Shown here: positions 19,203 through 26,964 of the stretch, one piece after another | How positions within the stretch are numbered: the first letter of the stretch is position 1 | Layout: every line of letters starts with the position of its first letter | Notes under the pieces: generated by a model | Seen by the model: only the letters and a program-made list of their open reading frames with translations | Told to the model about the DNA's origin: nothing | Databases searched by the model: none | Assembly (NCBI RefSeq): GCF_024199795.1 | Contig: NZ_JANADK010000001.1 | Location: forward strand, 2,542,001-2,606,000 | Origin: Bradyrhizobium sp. CCGB01 | Lineage (GTDB): Bacteria > Pseudomonadota > Alphaproteobacteria > Rhizobiales > Xanthobacteraceae | DNA: 64,000 bases | Reading direction: 5' to 3' | Translations under genes and position numbers: made by a program

Positions 19203-19303
19203 TGCCCATTCGGCAATCTCTCGAGGCGCAGACAGAATGAATTCGATACACGCGGGCGAGGTGGCTGCAGCGAGCACTCAGACTTTTGGGTGGGAGAGAC
19301 TCG

Positions 19304-19627
19304 GTGCCCAACGATGACGACTACGCCATCGTCGTAGGCATCGCCACGTATGCCAGCTACCAGGCCATCGATGCGGCTGAGGGCGATGCGCGAGATTTTG
19401 CGAAGTGGCTGTGCGACCCCCAGGGTGGTGATCTGCCCAAAAAAAACGTCAGTCTGATTCTCTCCAGCGATCTGCCGCCGCAGCTACGGATCGGCCGTCC
19501 GATAAGAGACGACGTGGAAGACGAATTCATCAAGCTTTTGAATAACCGAGTTGGCCGCATAGGACGTCGGTTCTACTTCTATTTTTCAGGACATGGCTGT
19601 GCACCGTCCTATGACGAGATTGCGTGA
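19304..19627 (+). CDS. Caspase-like (C14) protease, N-terminal half
   Basis: A 107-residue open frame carrying the first half of a caspase-fold p20 domain: YAIVVGIATYASYQAIDAA at about 7-25, then GDARDFAKWL, and FYFYFSGHG with the catalytic His at about 97. It ends SYDEIA and TGA at 19627. The catalytic Cys lies in the next, overlapping frame. The GTG start at 19304 has a ggtgggagaga ribosome site; an upstream TTG (19286) is less likely. A single base added before the TGA would join the two frames into one good caspase domain (reading EIAxIMANSS), so this is either a frameshift or a coupled two-piece enzyme. Confidence 0.7.
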   Translation: MPNDDDYAIVVGIATYASYQAIDAAEGDARDFAKWLCDPQGGDLPKKNVSLILSSDLPPQLRIGRPIRDDVEDEFIKLLNNRVGRIGRRFYFYFSGHGCAPSYDEIA

Positions 19628-20346
19628 TCATGGCGAACTCTTCGAAGGGCGTACCGAACCGCAATATTGGAGCGCGGCTATACGCGGCAACTCTTGTAGA
19701 GCGCGCCAACTTCGATGAACTGGTTTTTTTCCTGGATTGCTGTCGCGGTGTCGACGATACGGTCGACCCGCAACAGCCGCCGTTCAAGCGGCCTCAGCCT
19801 GCAGTCGACTACACGAATGTCAAATTGACGGTCGCGGTAGGCAGCCAGATTGGGCAACTCTCAAACGCGCCGGACTCCCCGACCCAACGCAGTTTTTTCA
19901 CCGAATTTCTTCTTGAGGGCTTGCGAGGCGCGGCAGCGGCCGGCGATCAATCAATTTCGGTAGAGTCGCTGATGCAGTACGTCAAACCAAAGGTCACTGC
20001 GAAAGCACTCAACTATGGCAAGCGGCAGATTCCTGAACTTGCAAAGCCCGCCGAAATCATTTTTCGAAAGGGAATAAACAATCAGCGACTCATCACGTTG
20101 GGTATTAAGCCGGGCTGGCCGCGGCCGATTGAACTACAGCGAGGCGATGGGACGCTGATCCGGCGCAGCAACGTTGGTGACACCAAACTGCAGGCGGTGT
20201 TAGCCCCGGGGCTTTATCAAATTGTATTCCTTGGCGACTCCGACACCGGGGAACCGGACGTCCGCCAGATCATTCGAATCAACTTCGGCACGACCGGCGC
20301 TACCGCAGATCTCGATCACGAGAGGACAGTCGAATACAATGTCTAA
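19624..20346 (+). CDS. Caspase-like (C14) protease, C-terminal half
   Basis: A 240-residue frame starting with GTG, overlapping the previous stop by four bases (GTGA). Residues 30-42 read FDELVFFLDCCRG, with the catalytic Cys at about 40 in the caspase p20 position. The rest of the fold follows (QRSFFTEFLLEGLRGAA, then SVESLMQYVKPKV). The C-terminal 85 residues form a separate beta-rich domain with LAPGLYQIVFLGDS, similar in style to the start of the next protein. The protease half cannot work alone because its catalytic His is in the other frame. It overlaps the next gene by eight bases (20339-20346), so at least these genes form one transcription unit. Confidence 0.7.
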   Translation: MIMANSSKGVPNRNIGARLYAATLVERANFDELVFFLDCCRGVDDTVDPQQPPFKRPQPAVDYTNVKLTVAVGSQIGQLSNAPDSPTQRSFFTEFLLEGLRGAAAAGDQSISVESLMQYVKPKVTAKALNYGKRQIPELAKPAEIIFRKGINNQRLITLGIKPGWPRPIELQRGDGTLIRRSNVGDTKLQAVLAPGLYQIVFLGDSDTGEPDVRQIIRINFGTTGATADLDHERTVEYNV

Positions 20347-22684
20347 TCCGAACCCGACGTCAGGTTCTATTCCGTTGACTGTCGAAGGACCGACGGCGGG
20401 AGCCGAACTCGGCGTCTACGATTCCTCTTTCAAGCTCTTGACGCGTGGCGTCGGAGAACTGAGGGCGGATCTACCGCCGGGGCTTTACGATCTCGAAGCT
20501 AAGATCGCCGGCAGTTCCGAACGCAAGAGTGTCATGCTTGGTGGGAGCGCAGTGAAGATCGCCGCCGGCGATTGGCAACTCCAATACCGGACGTCCGCAC
20601 CACTTCCGCGCTCTTCGATATTGCGCGAAGGCCATGATACGGCCGCGCAACGCTACAGCACTACCGTAACCCTCCGCGATGGTCCCGAAGGACCCTGTCG
20701 GCTTTTGGTTTTTGGGCGTGTCCTGGTGCGTGGAGAGGACAACCAGTGGGTAAAGACGGCAGACCCATTCTGGCGCGAAATTAGACTTGCCGAGGCTGCG
20801 GGTCACCAAGTTACCGATTTTTCAAGCGGAGTAATGAGCAATCTGGACGAGGGTTGGTGCGCGTTGAGCGTCGATTTGGCAGAGGGCGGATATATCCTTT
20901 CCGCGCCGGCACCCGGCGGAGGTGAATACTGCCTGCCGCTTTGGTTGCAGCCTCACTATGGGACCTTCGTCTTCTTTCCCGTTTTTCGGCAGATTGCGTT
21001 GGACGGTTGCTCAATTGTGATGGCCCCCAAATCGGAGGGATTTGTACCGGAGCGTCAAACCGAAGCGGAATACGGCGAAACGCTACTTGGCGGTTTTCGC
21101 CGCGCCAAGGTTTTGGTTAACGAACCGGCCGTTCGGCAAATGCTGGATCGCAAGTTCTACAATCCATTTGCGGCCATCATCGCGGCTTACGCCTTGCTGC
21201 AGAGAACCGATCGTCCCGTGGACATCGATCTGATGCGATCCGTGGTTTCAAATTTGCGCTCGGCCCTTGGCAGCCGTTACCCGGATGTTATTGCGCTTTC
21301 GTCGATGCTTTCTCGCATCGATCCGGCTAGTCAAACCGACGAGAGCCAGTTGTCATTTCCGCCTAACCTCCGTATCGGTTTCGACGCGGTTCGTGCCCGC
21401 TCGGCAGTGGTACCCGACGTTCTTCAATTGAACCCCGTCGTTTTGGAAGCATTGCAAAATTTGCTGCCAGGTCAATACACGGTCTGGCGCCGAGACGCCG
21501 CCGGAAGCAGCCCGTTCCTAAGCAAGGTGACAGAACAAGCCGGAAGGCTGCTGCAGAAAGTACCAGGCCTTGTGCAGAACGTTCTGAAGGCGCCGCCGGC
21601 GACGCCCGACCTCAATGCTGCGATTCAGCGCTTTGAGACGTGGATCCGCGACAAGGATACGACGCAACTGGCGTCTGACCTCGGCCTACCGCCGGCGCTG
21701 GTCGAGAGTGCCAAGGACAAGACACAGCGGTTGCTCCGCGCGGCTCAAAGTTTTCCGCAAAGCAGCGCCGGTCAAGCTTTGCAGCGGTTGCCGACAACTG
21801 CGGCTGAGGCCATTGGCTCCATTATTATGAATGCCGCCGATGCTGGGTTATCACGTCAGCCTGTCTCGAATCGCGACCGGAAAACGATCGGATCCATTGT
21901 GGATTTGTGGATTCCTGAAGACACAGAGAGAAACCTGCAAGCCTCAATGGCCGCTCGAAGCAAGCGGCGGATGGTGCTGCTCAGCGGTAGTGCATTGAAG
22001 GCGTGCGAATTGCTGGGGCGCGATACGCCCGAGGCGGACGATGCTATGCTGCTGGCTGGCATGCTGGGCGGGCTAGCGACGGGCTTTTTTCCGTTTCTGC
22101 TGGTCGGACGCAAACTTGAAATAAGAATACGATCAGGCTGGTTCGTGAAACTCAAGGCCCAGGACTATCGCGGTACAATCTCAGAGACCCCGCTGGGAGC
22201 AAAACTTGAAGGCCGTATTTCGCAACTGTTGTATGGCCGCTGGTATGGCTACGGGCCGGTCGAGGCGGAAGCGTTCGTGCCCGTCGCCGTGAGGGGCGAC
22301 ACCAATGCTCGCTTTCTCAATCTCCAAGACGAATATTGGGCGATGGCAATCGACGAACTAGATGCAGCTCTTGTCGGCGATCAGGAAATTGACAAAACAA
22401 GTCCGGCAGCGCTCGAGACGTGGAAAGCGGGACGATTGATCGATCTCGCGTCGGTAATCGATCATGCCGCCTGCGATTTTGTCGATATTGTTAGGGATGC
22501 TGATGATCCGCGCAATCTTTCTCGAACGCCAGCGTTGAACAGCCTCCGAGAAACCATCAGACCGCTACGCGAAAACGTGCAAGCTTCTATCGAAACGGAG
22601 CCGGGGACTACCGCGGCGCCTTTACTTGGGCCGCTCCGGCTATCCTTGGCGGCGCCCGTTAGCCCAATCGGAGCTAAACGCTAA
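20339..22684 (+). CDS. Large unknown protein coupled to caspase
   Basis: A 781-residue protein with no family I recognise. The N-terminal 80 residues look like a beta-sandwich (PEGA or carboxypeptidase-regulatory style) with LPPGLYDLEAKI, echoing the LAPGLYQIVF domain at the end of the caspase-like protein. The middle has WCALSVDLAEGGYIL and HYGTFVFFPVF strands. Residues about 380-520 are helical and Ala/Gln-rich, and two glycine-rich hydrophobic stretches (MLAGMLGGLATGFFPFLLVGR) near residue 590 may be amphipathic. There is no signal peptide. In caspase operons of other bacteria the gene next door often encodes an effector, target or receptor; this could be such a partner. The start at 20339 is chosen because the upstream open frame overlaps the caspase coding text. 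Confidence 0.65.
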   Translation: MSNPNPTSGSIPLTVEGPTAGAELGVYDSSFKLLTRGVGELRADLPPGLYDLEAKIAGSSERKSVMLGGSAVKIAAGDWQLQYRTSAPLPRSSILREGHDTAAQRYSTTVTLRDGPEGPCRLLVFGRVLVRGEDNQWVKTADPFWREIRLAEAAGHQVTDFSSGVMSNLDEGWCALSVDLAEGGYILSAPAPGGGEYCLPLWLQPHYGTFVFFPVFRQIALDGCSIVMAPKSEGFVPERQTEAEYGETLLGGFRRAKVLVNEPAVRQMLDRKFYNPFAAIIAAYALLQRTDRPVDIDLMRSVVSNLRSALGSRYPDVIALSSMLSRIDPASQTDESQLSFPPNLRIGFDAVRARSAVVPDVLQLNPVVLEALQNLLPGQYTVWRRDAAGSSPFLSKVTEQAGRLLQKVPGLVQNVLKAPPATPDLNAAIQRFETWIRDKDTTQLASDLGLPPALVESAKDKTQRLLRAAQSFPQSSAGQALQRLPTTAAEAIGSIIMNAADAGLSRQPVSNRDRKTIGSIVDLWIPEDTERNLQASMAARSKRRMVLLSGSALKACELLGRDTPEADDAMLLAGMLGGLATGFFPFLLVGRKLEIRIRSGWFVKLKAQDYRGTISETPLGAKLEGRISQLLYGRWYGYGPVEAEAFVPVAVRGDTNARFLNLQDEYWAMAIDELDAALVGDQEIDKTSPAALETWKAGRLIDLASVIDHAACDFVDIVRDADDPRNLSRTPALNSLRETIRPLRENVQASIETEPGTTAAPLLGPLRLSLAAPVSPIGAKR

Positions 22685-23937
22685 GCGCCGGGTATTGCTT
22701 CAATCGCTGCGGCCAACGCTTGCTCACAGTCGATCATGCCGGCACCCACACATGTTTGGGGTCCGGACAGCTTTTTCGCCGTCTTACGGATGATGTCAGC
22801 CACCTGAGCTGGCTTGAGTTGGCTATTCTTGGACAGCATCAGCGCGGCGAGTCCCGCGACCTGAGGACACGCACCGCTTGTTCCCCACCATTCCATTACT
22901 TGGTAACCGTCCTTCCAGACGACCTCACCGAACGTTGGGCTGACCACGTCGGGTTTCTTGAACTGATCGGCCCACTCGCCGGGGCCTCGGCTCGAATTGG
23001 TGTGCTTGCTTGGGATCATCTGATTGGAGCCATTGCGATCGACGGTGCCGACCGAAATGACGCGGTCGTGGGAGTTCACGCTCCAGATCGTGTTGGGAGT
23101 ATCCCCATCCGGTTTATGCTGGCACACATCGACGTGATTGTTGCCTGCGGCGAAGACCACGGTGATGTCTGCATCAATCGCGGCCAGTATGTTCCTTAGA
23201 TAGGGATGGTCCTGCTGCATGACGCTGTTTGACGCGCATTGATACAGTCCATAGCTGTTTGAGATACCGAGCGGGCCGTTGATCGTGCCGGTCTTCTTGG
23301 CGCTGATGAGTTCGTCGTAGATGAGGAATAAGTCGGTCGCGGAGAAGTCGGTCCGTACCGCAATCAGTTTTGCTTCCGGAGCGACCCCGTCATACTTGCC
23401 TCCGTCCGCGACAGAACCAACGGCGATCGCCGCGCACATGGAGCCGTGTCCAACCTCATCGCTCCAGTGGTTGCTGTGAGCGGCGCTCGGAATATCGAGG
23501 TCTAGTCGCCGAGCCGGGCCGAATTCCTTCAAGGTCTTGGTGACGCCGGTGTCTATGATCGCTACGGTGACGCCGGCTCCCTTCGTCGTCGACCACGCTT
23601 GGGGCGCGCGGATCATTGTTGTAACTTCCGCAAGATTTCCCCCTGCGGGCGAAAGTAGCGGCCCCGGTTTCTTAAGCCAGAACTGCGACTGTGGATCCCG
23701 TGGAATGCCGGGATCAAAGATTTGAAACTGGACGTCTTCGTAGAGTTCAGAACCTTCAGCGATGAGTTGATTTGCCGTTTCCGGACTTAAGGTCGCAATC
23801 GTCGTGTCGGGGTGGGTTCGAGAAGGCCTAATTGATGCTGTTTCTGTGCCAATGCCTGTCTCAATCCCCTTGGTAACGATGCGATCTCTCGCCAACGCAG
23901 GTCGGTCCTTGGGTGCTACGATGAAATACCGCCTCAT
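22681..23937 (-). CDS. Subtilisin-like serine protease (S8)
   Basis: A 418-residue protein with a complete S8 catalytic set: Asp129 in VAIIDTGV, His164 in EVGHGSMCAA, oxyanion Asn266 in VFAAGNN, and Ser354 in WGTSGACPQVAGLA. About 110 residues precede the catalytic domain and may act as an inhibitory propeptide (IATLSPETANQLIAEGSELYEDVQ resembles an I9-like fold). No signal peptide is visible, so it is probably cytosolic, unlike most secreted subtilisins. The gene converges with and overlaps the end of the 781-residue gene by four bases. The start at 23937 has a gagagg ribosome site; an upstream ATG at 23970 is less likely. The position suggests a link with the caspase unit, for example mutual activation, but no sequence proves this. 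Confidence 0.88.
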   Translation of the reverse strand: MRRYFIVAPKDRPALARDRIVTKGIETGIGTETASIRPSRTHPDTTIATLSPETANQLIAEGSELYEDVQFQIFDPGIPRDPQSQFWLKKPGPLLSPAGGNLAEVTTMIRAPQAWSTTKGAGVTVAIIDTGVTKTLKEFGPARRLDLDIPSAAHSNHWSDEVGHGSMCAAIAVGSVADGGKYDGVAPEAKLIAVRTDFSATDLFLIYDELISAKKTGTINGPLGISNSYGLYQCASNSVMQQDHPYLRNILAAIDADITVVFAAGNNHVDVCQHKPDGDTPNTIWSVNSHDRVISVGTVDRNGSNQMIPSKHTNSSRGPGEWADQFKKPDVVSPTFGEVVWKDGYQVMEWWGTSGACPQVAGLAALMLSKNSQLKPAQVADIIRKTAKKLSGPQTCVGAGMIDCEQALAAAIEAIPGA

Positions 23938-24078
23938 GGTGCCTCTCTGACAGTTCGTTCGAAGGTGCAAGGCAATCTTGCAACACCGAACAGGAACGTT
24001 GAACAGTTGGATTCATTGTAACGGTGCGGGCGTTGTGGGGTATAGTCGATGTGCACGGCCTAAGACGGCAGGAGCCAT

Positions 24079-24291
24079 ATGTTTCTCACTTTTGAAACCG
24101 ATCAAGCTAGGGATGATTTCTTGCATATGGTCGCGCAGGATAATCCGCTGTTGTACGCTAAGCTGAGGCCGGCCAAATCTCAGCCTGTCATTGTCGCCAG
24201 AGACTTCACCGCAGAAGAGGAGGCATGGATCAGGAGCAAGGTTGGAGAGACCACAAAGGTCCATGGCGACGTTCATTTCTCACCTTTCTAG
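24079..24291 (+). CDS. Small unknown protein
   Basis: A 70-residue protein, MFLTFETDQARDDFLHMVAQ to HFSPF, with an alternating charged and hydrophobic pattern and a FTAEEEAWIRSKVGETTKV segment. It has no signal peptide or membrane segment. It stands divergently to the S8 protease gene with about 140 bases between. The ribosome site is ggcaggagcc. An inhibitor or propeptide-like role for the adjacent protease would suit its size and place, but this is only inference. Confidence 0.5.
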   Translation: MFLTFETDQARDDFLHMVAQDNPLLYAKLRPAKSQPVIVARDFTAEEEAWIRSKVGETTKVHGDVHFSPF

Positions 24292-24420
24292 CGCTCACAA
24301 TCCGTTGCGACATTGGTTGTCCGCGATAGCCCCGAACGAAAGTTTTAAAATAGCACGATCAATTCAGCTCGATCAGCATGTCCCTCGGTTGGAATGCTTA
24401 TGGGATCACTTGTTGTACTT

Positions 24421-25659
24421 TCACCAAATGCATCGAGCAGGTGGCGCACTCGCTTCTCGTTTTCCTCTAAATGGAATGGAGTAGACGAAATCTGTTTGAA
24501 GATAGAATGGCTTTCCATCCTTCTTGAACCATTCAGGATCTGGCACGCCCCGTTCCATCAGAAGCTTGTCGGTGCCTGACTCAAATGCCTTTTCGCCGAT
24601 CAGTCCCTTGCATACCACCGGATCCAAACCCAAGGCAGGTAATGTCGGAGTCATCGCACACAATGCCCTCGCCTGCGCGGCGGGTAGAGGAGTGTTCTGC
24701 GAAATCGTTGCCGTCGCGTGGCACGTGATGCAAGACGACCGCTGAAAGGCGAATTCGACAAAGTGGTCCGACAGCATCGTGGCCGTCCCATCGGTACGCG
24801 TGAACTCAGTTTGAGTGCCGCCGGGCCGATAATTTTCCCAAACGGTTCCTTTGACCATAAGGGGCATCCCGAATGTGTCGGGCGTCTCAAACGTGTTGGA
24901 AGGGTTGTCCTTGTGATGAAAAGTCGCCCAGAACCAGTTGGGAACATCTTTTGTGAGGATGTGCAATGCCACGAGGCCGTATTTCTTTCCTTGAAACTCC
25001 GCCGTGTAATAGGTCTGCTGTTTGTCGGCGGGAATTAGTCGCTCAGCAAAATCGATCCACGCGGCCTTGACTTCGATAGAGTCCGGCGGAAATTGGATCG
25101 CACTCTTCGTGCCGTCTTCAACGGCCTTCGCGTAACGTTGTTGACCATCGCGGCTGAATAAGCATTCTCGCCGTACGAACTCGTAGGTGCTGCGATTAAG
25201 TCGCGTTTCGCCGAACCCACCGGAATCGTGGAATATACCATCGGTCGGTGAAAACAGAATCCCTGGCTGACCTGCGCCGACGAGAGGTTGAAGCTGTGGC
25301 ACCTTGCCGGGCTTTTCGTCTGGCAGGGAAGTATCGTTCCACTCCGGAGGTTCTCTCCCATCGCTCAGATAGACTTCCGAGTCTGCGTTGCGCCATGTTT
25401 CCCAAACAGAAGTGCTGCCGGGAGAGCCGAAGGGGCGAGTGCAGTCTGGCACGCCGCGTCCGAACTTCTTGTCCATTGCAGGATGATTGAGCATGACGAA
25501 TAAATTCCAAGCATGCTTGCTTGGCCAATCCAACGCGTCCGACCTCGCAGGTATCGTTCTGCAGTAATTTTCGGGTGCCGCAATCCCGTCGGTAGCCAGC
25601 AACGTTGTATGGAGAAAGACAAACCCGGCCAGGAGTCGCATCGGCTTGATCATTGCCAT
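24421..25659 (-). CDS. Exported protein with haem c (CxxCH) motif
   Basis: A 412-residue protein with an N-terminal signal peptide (MRLLAGFVFLHTTLLATDGIA). It has one haem-attachment motif, CITCH at 310-314, in SSCITCHATATIS. The rest is a Trp- and Pro-rich fold (for example SVWETWRNADSEVYL, PNWFWATFHHKDNP) without a known domain. A single CxxCH and several His and Met residues suggest a periplasmic monohaem cytochrome-like protein, perhaps an electron partner. The start at 25659 follows an agggaga ribosome site. It is preceded at eight bases by a smaller gene in the same direction, so the two form an operon. Confidence 0.68.
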   Translation of the reverse strand: MAMIKPMRLLAGFVFLHTTLLATDGIAAPENYCRTIPARSDALDWPSKHAWNLFVMLNHPAMDKKFGRGVPDCTRPFGSPGSTSVWETWRNADSEVYLSDGREPPEWNDTSLPDEKPGKVPQLQPLVGAGQPGILFSPTDGIFHDSGGFGETRLNRSTYEFVRRECLFSRDGQQRYAKAVEDGTKSAIQFPPDSIEVKAAWIDFAERLIPADKQQTYYTAEFQGKKYGLVALHILTKDVPNWFWATFHHKDNPSNTFETPDTFGMPLMVKGTVWENYRPGGTQTEFTRTDGTATMLSDHFVEFAFQRSSCITCHATATISQNTPLPAAQARALCAMTPTLPALGLDPVVCKGLIGEKAFESGTDKLLMERGVPDPEWFKKDGKPFYLQTDFVYSIPFRGKREASAPPARCIW

Positions 25660-25667
25660 TCTCCCTG

Positions 25668-26063
25668 TCAGCCGTTTTCAGGTGAACCTGCGGCCAGCCA
25701 TGCATGGATGTCGGAAAGTATCTGCTGCCCAGTCACGACGGTGCCGTCGGCAAGCGTGATTGAATAGTTGGAATCGGAAACAAACGGCCCCGTTTTCGGC
25801 ATTTGGGGCATCGCGCACCACCCCTGCTGCAGAATTTGGCAAAACGCCGACTTAGTGGGATCGATTTTATCGATGATCGGGACGGGCGCGCCGGCGCAGC
25901 GCTTGTTCGGAACGTCGCCCGCAACGAACTCTGCAAATGTCGTCTGCCAGAAGAGCCCGTGCAGACTGTTGTTCGCGTCAAGGTTTGCTTTCTGAGCGAT
26001 CTTGTCGAGATACTCTTGAAGACGCAGAAAGGTTATTGCCACGCCAGTCCTCCTCGCGAACAC
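25668..26063 (-). CDS. Unknown 131-residue partner of the CxxCH protein
   Basis: A 131-residue protein of unknown family, ending eight bases before the CxxCH gene and thus probably co-transcribed with it. Visible features are an N-terminal helix (FLRLQEYLDKIAQKANLDANNS), several Cys residues (KRCAGA, SAFCQILQQGWCAMPQMP), and a C-terminal segment with YSITLADGTVVTGQQILSDIHAWL. No signal peptide is certain. The four cysteines could bind metal or form disulphides. Function cannot be assigned. Confidence 0.55.
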   Translation of the reverse strand: MFARRTGVAITFLRLQEYLDKIAQKANLDANNSLHGLFWQTTFAEFVAGDVPNKRCAGAPVPIIDKIDPTKSAFCQILQQGWCAMPQMPKTGPFVSDSNYSITLADGTVVTGQQILSDIHAWLAAGSPENG

Positions 26064-26280
26064 GATCTACGAAGATCAAGCCTACCATTCAATTGTAAAT
26101 TGTCTAGGATGAAGTTGCAGGTGGGAGGCGAGTCTTACACATATGGCAAATTCGTCGCGAGCGTTCGGCGTTCCACGCGGCCGAGTGCCGAATGAAGGAG
26201 CGGCCGCAACCCTCGCCGATGCGGCAACGTCCGCTAGCCGGCGCGCCGAAAGAAGTGCCTTGCCGAGCAGTCGGGGCGGC

Positions 26281-26937
26281 CTAGGTAAGTTCGTCCCACT
26301 TGATCGGGCACTTCGGTGTCTTGGGAATCACACCCATAACGGGCGGTTTTGGAAAATACTGCGTCGTAACTTGCACGTCCTTGGCGCGCTCGTCGTCGAA
26401 CAGCAGGGAAATAAGTTTTAGCGCTTCATCGAGGCCAGCGGAGATGCCGCCACCGGTCAATCGGTTACCGGAAGCATTTTGCGAGACCACAAAGCGCGGA
26501 TGGGTGATGTCCACCTTGATGCGAGGGAATTGCTGCAGACATTCGGTGAAATACCAGTGGGTGGTCGCCTCGTGGTTGTCCAGCAGTCCTGCACGCGCGA
26601 GCAACAGCGCACCCTCGCACACCGAGCAAACCCATTTTGCTTTGGCTGCGACCTGACGAAGATACTGCAGATAAGGAGAGTCGGGATTGTTCATGATGGT
26701 TTGCAGTGCAGCGGGATCACCGCCGGGGACCCACACGATATCGAGGGCCGGCATCTGCGCGAAACTCGCCTGCGCCTCAAAACGCACGCCGTTTATGGAT
26801 GTTACGGCGTGGCCGTCTTCAGAGATCAGGGTCGACTGCAAATCGCTATTGTCCTGGCCTGCCCAATAGAACATTTCGAGTGGACCGGCGACATCGAGCA
26901 GATTGACGCCTTCATAAATCGGTATTCCCAGGTTCAT
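26281..26937 (-). CDS. DJ-1/PfpI family protein (isonitrile hydratase-like)
   Basis: A 218-residue cytosolic protein of the DJ-1/PfpI (class I glutamine amidotransferase-like) family. It opens LGIPIYEGVNLLDVAGPLEMF and shows the nucleophile elbow WVCSVCEGALLLARAGLL with Cys107, followed by ATTHW. That pattern resembles isonitrile hydratases (InhA) and the ligand domains of GATase-like regulators. No C-terminal HTH is present, so an enzyme is more likely than a regulator. Substrate unknown. The start at 26937 has an agagagg ribosome site; an upstream in-frame ATG exists at 26964. It is the last gene of the cargo block. Confidence 0.8.
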   Translation of the reverse strand: MNLGIPIYEGVNLLDVAGPLEMFYWAGQDNSDLQSTLISEDGHAVTSINGVRFEAQASFAQMPALDIVWVPGGDPAALQTIMNNPDSPYLQYLRQVAAKAKWVCSVCEGALLLARAGLLDNHEATTHWYFTECLQQFPRIKVDITHPRFVVSQNASGNRLTGGGISAGLDEALKLISLLFDDERAKDVQVTTQYFPKPPVMGVIPKTPKCPIKWDELT

Positions 26938-26964
26938 GGCGAAGCCTCTCTGATGTTGCTGCAC

